Assembly (NCBI GenBank): GCA_028692515.1
Contig: JAQUXG010000050.1
Location: 1 to 9,997 of the forward strand
DNA length: 9,997 nucleotides
Direction of reading: 5' to 3'
Origin: Kiritimatiellales bacterium
GTDB taxonomy: Bacteria; Verrucomicrobiota; Kiritimatiellia; Kiritimatiellales; Tichowtungiaceae
The position numbers and the translations under genes were made by a program. The notes under the pieces were generated by a model. It was not told the origin of the DNA. It worked only from the letters and a program-made list of their open reading frames with translations, and did no database searches. Of the stretch, positions 1-6,000 are shown piece by piece. Position 1 is the first letter of the stretch. Each line of letters opens with the position of its first letter.

Positions 1-42
1 ACTGCCCTGCCGCGAGGAGAGTTCGATGCCGAGGGTGATCAT
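1..42 (-). CDS. tsaB: TsaB N-terminus (t6A synthesis), partial at window edge
   Basis: The first 14 codons read MITLGIELSSRQGS on the minus strand, and the gene continues beyond base 1. The start ATG overlaps the tsaE stop as ATGA, so the two genes are almost certainly translationally coupled. The pattern of short hydrophobic residues, an acidic residue, then Ser-Ser/Thr and Gly-Ser resembles the usual TsaB beginning (MILAIDTS...GSVAL), which is the first strand of an ASKHA-fold domain. TsaB is the non-catalytic partner of TsaD in forming N6-threonylcarbamoyladenosine at tRNA position 37. The family call rests on this short N-terminus plus its place directly after tsaE, a common bacterial order. 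An unusual point is Glu where many homologues have Asp. Another ASKHA protein is possible but less likely. Confidence 0.7.
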   Translation of the reverse strand, partial: MITLGIELSSRQGS

Positions 43-461
43 AACGGATTCTCCACGATGGAAAGGATGCGATGTTCTTCGTTTTCGCCGCGCTCAATGC
101 GGATATGAATGGTGTTCGGCGGAAGCAGTTCGGCGGCGCGCTCGGCCCATTCGATGACGGTAATGCCGCCGGCTTCGAGGTATTCGTCGAGGCCGAGGTC
201 GAAGGCTTCTTCGGGACCGCCAAGACGGTAAAGGTCGATGTGATGAAACGGAACGGTTCCGCGGTATTCACTGATGATGGTGTAGGTCGGGCTGCAGACC
301 GGTTCGCGGACTCCGGCGGCCTGCGCAAGACCCTGCGTAAAACAGGTTTTGCCCGCGCCGAGATTGCCGTGCAAAGCGATGACCGCCGGAATTTCCAAAC
401 CTTGGAAAAATTCGGCGGCGATTTTCCAAGTATTGGAAGGACTGTCCGAAATCCATTTCAT
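39..461 (-). CDS. tsaE: TsaE, tRNA t6A synthesis ATPase
   Basis: This is a full-length 140-residue TsaE, a cytoplasmic P-loop ATPase that binds the TsaB-TsaD complex and drives cycles of N6-threonylcarbamoyladenosine formation on ANN-decoding tRNAs. Visible motifs are Walker A GNLGAGKT (residues 32-39), the switch-like SPTYTI (58-63), HIDLYR (74-79), and the conserved E-W of VIEWAE near residues 104-105. The length is close to the family norm of 135-160. The start is placed where the motif spacing fits and only 12 bases separate it from the stop of the upstream gene. No Shine-Dalgarno sequence precedes it: the minus-strand bases before ATG are pyrimidine-rich (AACCTCCGCCTT), so expression probably depends on coupling to the upstream gene. 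Its stop overlaps the start of the likely tsaB. Confidence 0.96.
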   Translation of the reverse strand: MKWISDSPSNTWKIAAEFFQGLEIPAVIALHGNLGAGKTCFTQGLAQAAGVREPVCSPTYTIISEYRGTVPFHHIDLYRLGGPEEAFDLGLDEYLEAGGITVIEWAERAAELLPPNTIHIRIERGENEEHRILSIVENPL

Positions 462-473
462 AAGGCGGAGGTT

Positions 474-2141
474 TTATTCAGCGACGGCCTTAAATGCAAT
501 GGTAAATGACGCGGGCGGACTGCGAACTTCCATGCCGTCTTCATAAACAGCGACCGCCTGCAGGCGGTTCGGGCCTTCGCCGACGATCCGCTCATCGAAG
601 GAAAGTTCGACATTGGCGGCATACGGTTTGCGGTCGAGTTGACGTCCGTTCCAGAGCAGAAAAATTTCCTTCGGCGGGTCTTTGCCGTCGGGTATCGCTT
701 TGACGAGTACTTGGTGCAGCGCCCCTCCCGCCATACCGGTAACGGCTAGCGAGCGCCCTTTTTTGTTGATGATGACGGGGAAATCTTTAAATCCGCCCGG
801 GGTAACCGGAGAGAGCGCCTGCGCGATGATGCGGATTTCGTGGTAGCCATCGCCCGCGGTTTTGAACGGAATGTCTATCAGTGTGAGGTTGTCGGCCTCT
901 TTGATCTGTTTTCCGTCGAACAGTGCACTGTAGAGAACCTTCGCGGAAATCGGGAATTTCGCCTCCGCAACAAATGCGGCGTCAATACTGTTGCTGATCT
1001 CTTTTCCCAGCCCGACGGTTTTGATCTCAACCGGAAGCACGGCGATTTGCGAAAGCGGGTCGCCCAGCAACAGGATCTGCACCGGGCTGAGGATGGATTG
1101 ATAAAAACTCTCCATGGCGGAGCAGCCGGAGGCGTAATGCACAAAGAAGCGGGCGTGCGGGAATTTTGTCCATGTGTTCTTCGGCTCGGTGACCATTCCT
1201 GCCGTTATGGTTGCACCCGCGCTGAGCCATGCGGTGCATTTGGTCTGCGGCTTCTGAAATTGAGCCGACCAGCTGGTGAGATGCTCTGCAAAAGCACCGG
1301 GAGCAAAGGCTCCAAAATCCAACGGGTTTACGTCCGCCGCGCCGGTCATTACACCCATCAGATTGGTCTGTGCGGGAGGCGGATTGGTGTAGATCTCGAT
1401 CGGGCAATGACGCACGGCCAGCTCGGCTTTGACCTGCTCATACTGCCATTCGCGCGGGCCGGAGCGGGCTTTGTCGTCGGTTTGAACCAGTTCGACCGGA
1501 TGGCTAATACCGCTCCGTAGAGCCAAAACGCCGTTCTGAATACAGCGCAGAACGGTATCCATGTCCGTTCCGTTTTCGCCGATATACCCGAGCATCATGG
1601 AGGGAAGCGGCATTTTTTCTTTCAGCCCGCCCTGCCAGACATCAAAGGAGCGTGACGGGTTTTTCGGCCCGCCCTCTTTGATCGGCCCGGCGAACAGCGG
1701 TGAAAAAAAGGTTCCCTGATCGATCATTTCCATAGAGGGAATTTTCCCGCGCGTGAAGGTCACGCCCAGGATCGACATCTGTTTTTGATCATCGGTCGAT
1801 GTTACCACGCGGATCGGGAAATCGACGGAGTAAACCCAGGCCAGCACCTGATTGGTCAGGCCGCGCTCTTCAATGATTTTCTGCGCCGGGTCATAAATCA
1901 GCGTCCGGAATTCATCCGGCGTGCACTCGGCGCGGCCGGTGACGATCGAATCGGGCAGGTCGAGATAGATCAGGTTTTCGCCCGGCACGCCGTGCGCGAA
2001 GGCAAATATATTGGCGGCTTTTTTGGAATTCTGTGAATTTTCATTTACGAGGACAGCGACGCGGTGCGGCATCTGCGCCGAGACGGTCTGTACAATAAAT
2101 GTGACAACGCCCGCCAAGACAAGAACTTTGGTCTTTTTCAT
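474..2141 (-). CDS. TIGR03790-family secreted protein, function unknown
   Basis: This is a 555-residue secreted protein. Residues 1-22 form a clear type I signal peptide: MKK, a hydrophobic stretch, then TVSA before Gln. The body resembles the TIGR03790 family. It has an N-terminal beta-alpha-beta opening with VLVNENS and later GVPGENLIYL (about 30-60), then AFAEHLTSW (283-291), SAGATITAGMVTEP (307-320), GCSAMESFYQS (339-349) and LLLGDPL (357-363). The last 190 residues look beta-rich and Ig-like. TIGR03790 has no assigned function; as I recall, the family is described as confined to species that carry exosortase. The fold is reminiscent of gingipain-type (C25) peptidases, but I cannot identify a catalytic pair with confidence. 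An in-frame ATG ten codons upstream (at 2171) exists. I chose the ATG at 2141 because it begins the signal peptide directly and has GGA-type purines upstream. It is first in a run with tsaE and tsaB. No PEP-CTERM tail or membrane anchor is visible at its own C-terminus. Confidence 0.85.
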   Translation of the reverse strand: MKKTKVLVLAGVVTFIVQTVSAQMPHRVAVLVNENSQNSKKAANIFAFAHGVPGENLIYLDLPDSIVTGRAECTPDEFRTLIYDPAQKIIEERGLTNQVLAWVYSVDFPIRVVTSTDDQKQMSILGVTFTRGKIPSMEMIDQGTFFSPLFAGPIKEGGPKNPSRSFDVWQGGLKEKMPLPSMMLGYIGENGTDMDTVLRCIQNGVLALRSGISHPVELVQTDDKARSGPREWQYEQVKAELAVRHCPIEIYTNPPPAQTNLMGVMTGAADVNPLDFGAFAPGAFAEHLTSWSAQFQKPQTKCTAWLSAGATITAGMVTEPKNTWTKFPHARFFVHYASGCSAMESFYQSILSPVQILLLGDPLSQIAVLPVEIKTVGLGKEISNSIDAAFVAEAKFPISAKVLYSALFDGKQIKEADNLTLIDIPFKTAGDGYHEIRIIAQALSPVTPGGFKDFPVIINKKGRSLAVTGMAGGALHQVLVKAIPDGKDPPKEIFLLWNGRQLDRKPYAANVELSFDERIVGEGPNRLQAVAVYEDGMEVRSPPASFTIAFKAVAE

Positions 2142-2169
2142 TTCCGTTATTCCGATCTTTCTCACTTCC

Positions 2170-2175
2170 ATTATT
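2170..2175 (-). promoter_or_regulatory. Candidate -10 box for the TIGR03790-tsaE-tsaB run
   Basis: On the minus strand AATAAT matches five of six bases of TATAAT. It lies about 29 bases before the chosen ATG at 2141 and overlaps the alternative ATG at 2171. A transcript starting about seven bases downstream would omit the upstream ATG, which supports the shorter start. No convincing -35 element sits at the right distance, so the call is weak. Confidence 0.3.
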
Positions 2176-2199
2176 CTTCGTTCCGGAGAAGCCTACCGC

Positions 2200-2228
2200 T
2201 TGACGAAAATTAAACAAGACCGGATACT
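2200..2228 (+). promoter_or_regulatory. Candidate promoter TTGACG-17-GATACT
   Basis: TTGACG at 2200-2205 matches five of six bases of the -35 consensus. GATACT at 2223-2228 matches four of six of the -10 consensus, with the ideal 17-base spacer. Transcription would start near 2235, only a base or two before the ATG at 2237, giving a leaderless or nearly leaderless message. That agrees with the absence of a Shine-Dalgarno sequence there. The 10-mer TGACGAAAAT at 2201-2210 recurs at 2914-2923 in front of the CotH operon. Confidence 0.45.
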
Positions 2229-2236
2229 CCCGAAGC

Positions 2237-2875
2237 ATGAAGACCCGCTCCACCATTCTGGTTTTGCTGTTCGCCGCCGCATACGGTATGGCGAACGATG
2301 AGGGCTTCACGCGATACCAGCTGATTCTCGACCGGATGCCTTTCGGCCAGGAACCGCCTGAAAACGAAGTGGTGCAGGTCTCCGCCTCGCAGTCCTTTGC
2401 CCGCAATCTCCGTCTTTCCATGCTCTTTGAGGGGCCCGACGGCACAACCCGGGCCGGCATTGTGGATAATTCCACACAGAAAAATTACATCCTGAGCCTC
2501 GGCGAACCGCAGGACGGATTTGAACTGGTTGAAGCGGATATCCGGGCGTCCGAAGCCATGGTGCGCAAGGATGGCGAAGTGGCTTTATTCAAACTGGAGT
2601 CCGGAGCGGGAGAATCTATTTCAAAAAATGAACAATCCTCCCGTCAGGCCTCCTCTGCGGATCGCCGGCGTGCGTTACTGCAGAAAATCGAAGGACGGCG
2701 CCAGCAGCAACCCAAGCAGCAACCCGTGCCCGAGCTGACCGGCGAAGCGTTGAAGAAGCATTTGGAACAGGTTCAGATGGATGCTATTCGAAACGGACTC
2801 CCCCCTTTGCCGCTGCCGCTCACGCCGGAAATGGATGCTCAGCTGGTACAGGAAGGCGTTCTGCCGCCTCAATAA
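2237..2875 (+). CDS. Secreted protein with GspC/PilP-like core, function unknown
   Basis: This 212-residue protein has a type I signal peptide (about residues 1-19, ending GMA before Asn). The mature start is FTRYQLILDRMPFG, then a compact predicted beta region at about 56-122: LRLSMLFEGPDG, RAGIVDNSTQKNYILSLGE, ASEAMVRKDGEVALFKLESG. This order (residue or tag, then a 'value held in the protein' strand, then 'xxAxVRxDGxxxxxxL') is reminiscent of the periplasmic HR domain of GspC/PilP, adaptor proteins of type II secretion and type IV pili. A charged Gln/Arg/Pro linker follows (about 143-165, with a near-perfect 12-base tandem repeat at 2702-2725). The C-terminal tail TGEALKKHLEQVQMDAIRNG leads into a Pro/Leu-rich end. 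I do not recognise a named family, and the HR similarity is inference. The start has no Shine-Dalgarno sequence; it is chosen because it begins the signal peptide. No secretion-system genes are seen beside it. Confidence 0.8.
   Translation: MKTRSTILVLLFAAAYGMANDEGFTRYQLILDRMPFGQEPPENEVVQVSASQSFARNLRLSMLFEGPDGTTRAGIVDNSTQKNYILSLGEPQDGFELVEADIRASEAMVRKDGEVALFKLESGAGESISKNEQSSRQASSADRRRALLQKIEGRRQQQPKQQPVPELTGEALKKHLEQVQMDAIRNGLPPLPLPLTPEMDAQLVQEGVLPPQ
2702..2725 (+). repeat. 12-base tandem duplication in Gln/Pro linker
   Basis: CAGCAGCAACCC is followed directly by AAGCAGCAACCC, identical at 11 of 12 positions. It encodes a QQQPKQQP-like stretch in the linker of the 212-residue secreted protein. 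It is probably a slippage-type expansion that could vary in copy number between strains. Confidence 0.7.
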
Positions 2876-2883
2876 AGCCGTTA

Positions 2884-2912
2884 GCGCAAGTCTGAATACA
2901 TTTCACTTGCGC
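2884..2912. repeat. 8-bp inverted repeat, possible operator or terminator
   Basis: GCGCAAGT at 2884-2891 and ACTTGCGC at 2905-2912 are perfect inverted arms around a 13-base spacer. The element begins nine bases after the stop of the 212-residue gene and ends exactly where the candidate -35 of the CotH operon begins. As RNA it can form a hairpin, but no U-run follows directly, so a classic intrinsic terminator is doubtful. A dimeric repressor site abutting the promoter is an equally good reading. A third copy of the arm, GCGCAAGT, occurs at 3103-3110 inside the CotH signal-peptide region. Confidence 0.45.
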
Positions 2913-2940
2913 CTGACGAAAATGAGGTTATTTTTATATG
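2913..2940 (+). promoter_or_regulatory. Candidate promoter of the CotH operon
   Basis: CTGACG at 2913-2918 and TATATG at 2935-2940 each match four of six consensus bases, with a 16-base spacer that is AT-rich near the -10. The 10-mer TGACGAAAAT (2914-2923) is identical to that in the candidate promoter at 2200-2228, at nearly the same distance from its -10. The predicted leader would be about 90 bases. Between it and the CotH start I see no further gene or RNA structure. Confidence 0.35.
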
Positions 2941-3028
2941 GTTTTATCCAACAATGGTTCCGCGCCTCCGACGGAATAAAAAATGATGGAGATTTGTCGC
3001 TGGAAAAGAGCTGATACCATGTCTTTGC

Positions 3029-3035
3029 AAAGGGG
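3029..3035 (+). promoter_or_regulatory. Shine-Dalgarno site of the CotH gene
   Basis: AAAGGGG lies four bases before the ATG at 3040. It is the clearest ribosome binding site in the window and fixes the start, which also opens a good signal peptide. Confidence 0.7.
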
Positions 3036-3039
3036 TTGA

Positions 3040-6000
3040 ATGAGGCTTCCGATTAAACAACTGGCAGTTGGCGCGCTTCTCTTCTGCGCTTGCGAACTTT
3101 ACGCGCAAGTTCAGATTAATGAGTTCATGGCGCTCAATACAGAAACACTGCGGGATGAAGATCAGGATTTTTCTGACTGGATTGAACTTAAAAACGTCTC
3201 CACCTCAACCGTGAATCTGGACGGATGGTATCTGACCGACAACGCCGACGACCTGACTAAGTGGGAGTTTCCGTCCACAAACATTCTGTCTGGAGCCTTC
3301 TTGGTTGTTTTTGCTTCAGACAAAGACCGCTCCGTTTCAGGATCGCAGTTGCATACCAACTTTAAGCTGTCGGGAGACGGCGAGTATCTGACCCTTGTTA
3401 AACCGGACGGAACAACCGTTGTTTCTGAGTATGCGCCGGAGTTCCCGCCTCAGTTTGAAGACGTTTCATATGGTGTCGCCGGCGGGATGACTAATTTCAC
3501 TTTAATTCCGGATGAGGCCGCGTGTACAGCATTTGTTCCGGTTGATGCTTCGACAGGAACAAACTGGCTCTCCCCGACCTTTAACGACAGCACCTGGATG
3601 CACGGGACAACCGGCGCGGGCTATGACACCGGCACGGAATATCAATCGCTGATCCATACTGACCTGAAGAATGAAATGTACGGAAGCAACTGCACGGCCT
3701 ACTTGCGCGTTCCTTTCGTGATGCAAGGCGCATCCAACATCACCACGCTGACTCTCCACATGAAGTTTGACGATGGGTTCGCCGCTTACCTAAACGGTGT
3801 AAAGGTTGCTTCGTCGAATGCTCCGGATTCGCTTTTATGGAACTCTCAGGCGATACGCGAGCACAGTGACAGTGAGGCGGTACTGTTTGTCAGCTTTGAT
3901 TTATCGACATTCGCAGGGGCCCTTGTTGAGGGAACAAACATATTAGCGATTCAGGCTCTGAATAATGGGTCAACCAGCTCCGATCTGCTTGTCTTGCCGC
4001 AACTGGAGTGCGGGCAGGTGACGACTGTTACCGGAAATGATCTGTGTTATCTCCTTACTCCCACGCCGGGTGAGAAGAATTCGGACGGGTACCTGCCAGA
4101 GACGGAGCCGGTAGTTTTTTCTGTTCCTGGCGGAGTTTTTTTTGGCCCGGTTTCTGTTGAGCTTTTTTCCACCAACTCTGCCAGAAAGATCGTTTACACA
4201 CTGGATGGCTCAGAGCCCACCGAAACCTCCGCCGAGTATTCAGGTGCAATCCCCCTGACCTCAACAACCTGCCTGAGAGCCAGAAGCTATGAGCCGGGGC
4301 TCGCCCTCGGGCCCATCAACAGCGAATACTATCTGTTTATTGACAACAGCTGTAAATCATTCTCCTCCGATCTTCCCGTTATGGTGATCGATAATCTAGG
4401 GGCAGGGATTATTCCCGACTCCACGCTCCCGGATCAAACGGCTCTGGTCGCCCTCTTCGATCCGGGAACCAATGGAAGAACTTCCCTGAGCATCACCAAC
4501 TTTACCCTCAACGCGCGCGCTGGAATACACCGCCGCGGCGACAGCAGTCTGCGCGCCACAGACAGAAAGCCGAATCTGGCGGTCGAAACCCGGGCCGCCG
4601 ACTCCGATGACGGCCTCGATATCGCACCGTTCGGCATGCCGCCGGAGTCAGATTGGGTTCTGTTAGCCGCCTATGACTGGGATAAACCGGGGCTCAGAAA
4701 TGCGCTGATGTACAATCTAAGCAATCAGACCGAAAACTATGCGGTGCGAACCCGCTTTGTGGAGGTTTTTCTTAACTATTCCGGAGGAGCCCTTACCACC
4801 AACCATTACAACGGGCTCTATATTTTAATGGAGAAAATCAAACGCGACAGCAACCGGGTTGATGTCGAGAAACTAACCCCGCAGGACAACGCGCTGCCCA
4901 ACATCGCCGGAGGATACCTCCTGCGTAAAGACAGGATTTCAGATACATCCACCCTTCTTTCCACTAGCGAAGGTTTGTACTGCATTGATCCCCCTAAAGA
5001 CGAACTTACAACCGATCAGAAGAACTACATTACAACCTACATCCGCAGTTTTGAATCTCAGTTGTTCAACTCCGATCCCACCACAGGTTATCCAAAATAT
5101 ATCGATGTCGGCAGCTTTATAGACCATCATTTGCTGAACATGCTGGCACAGAACGTCGACGGACTCCGCCTGAGCACCTACATGCGGAAATCCCGCTACG
5201 GCAAGTTGACCATGGGCCCCCTTTGGGATTTTGACCGCTCCATCGATTCGACAGATTCCCATGACGACAATCCGGAAGTCTGGTGTGTCCCTTATGCCAC
5301 CGGGTATGTTATCCCCGCCTATCAACTGTATTGGTACACCCGGCTTTTCCAAAACGCAGACTTCTGGCAGGACTACATTGACCGTTGGCAAAATCTCAGA
5401 TCAACCTTCTTCAGCGACGCCAATCTCTGCGCCACCCTTGATACATTGGCCGCCGAAACTGCGGAAGCAAAAGTCCGCGATGATGCCAGATGGAAGATGG
5501 GCTACCGAACCGTATCGTCGGGCTATGCCTTTGATGGCACCTGGCAGGGTGAAGTCAACCACATGAGGTGGTGGTTGACGACCCGCACCGCCTTTATTGA
5601 CAGCCAATTTATTGACGCTCCTACCTTCAGCCGAAGCAACGAAACCCTCGATCAATCGATTCTTCTTTCACTATCCGCCCCGTCCAATACCACGATCTAC
5701 TATACACTGGACGGGAGCGATCCGCGCGCCCGGGGCGGCCGCCCTTCCGCGACCGCCTCAGTCTACACCGGCACACTGGTCGTAGCGCCGGACAGTGTGG
5801 TCAAAGCACGCGCATGGAACGGAGCCGACTGGGTGTATAAAACCGCACCCCCGTTCGATGCTCCGTGGAGCGGGATTTCCCAAACGGTTTTTCCCCGTAA
5901 AAGATCGCAGTTGCAACTGACTGAAGTGCATTACAACCCGGCCGCACCGGCAGAAGGATCTCTGTACAGCGCCAATGATTTCGAGTTTATAGAACTGCAG

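Noticed and set aside
840..1520. A 226-codon open frame on the plus strand
   Set aside because: It lies wholly inside and antisense to the TIGR03790 gene, its translation is low in complexity and rich in Arg, Cys and Gly, and no family pattern or ribosome site is seen. It is a shadow of high G+C coding DNA.
2100..2171. ATG at 2171 as start of the TIGR03790 gene
   Set aside because: It would put ten charged or polar residues before the signal peptide, overlaps the candidate -10 box, and has a poorer ribosome site than the ATG at 2141.
2041..2475. A 144-codon minus-strand frame across the divergent region
   Set aside because: It overlaps both the TIGR03790 signal-peptide region and the 212-residue gene out of frame, and it would remove the promoter region. 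The translation has no recognisable domain.
2781..3014. A 77-codon plus-strand frame across the 2876-3039 gap
   Set aside because: Most of it is the end of the 212-residue gene in another frame. The rest runs through the inverted repeat and the candidate promoter, and no ribosome site precedes it.
3040..3100. Possible lipoprotein signal (Cys near residues 16 and 18) in the CotH protein
   Set aside because: The residues before these cysteines (LLF and FCA) do not fit a lipobox, while the ordinary cleavage ELYA before Gln fits well.
4939..5391. A 150-codon minus-strand frame within the CotH core
   Set aside because: It is antisense to the conserved kinase motifs, so its openness follows from the codons of the real gene. 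No start signal or family pattern is seen.
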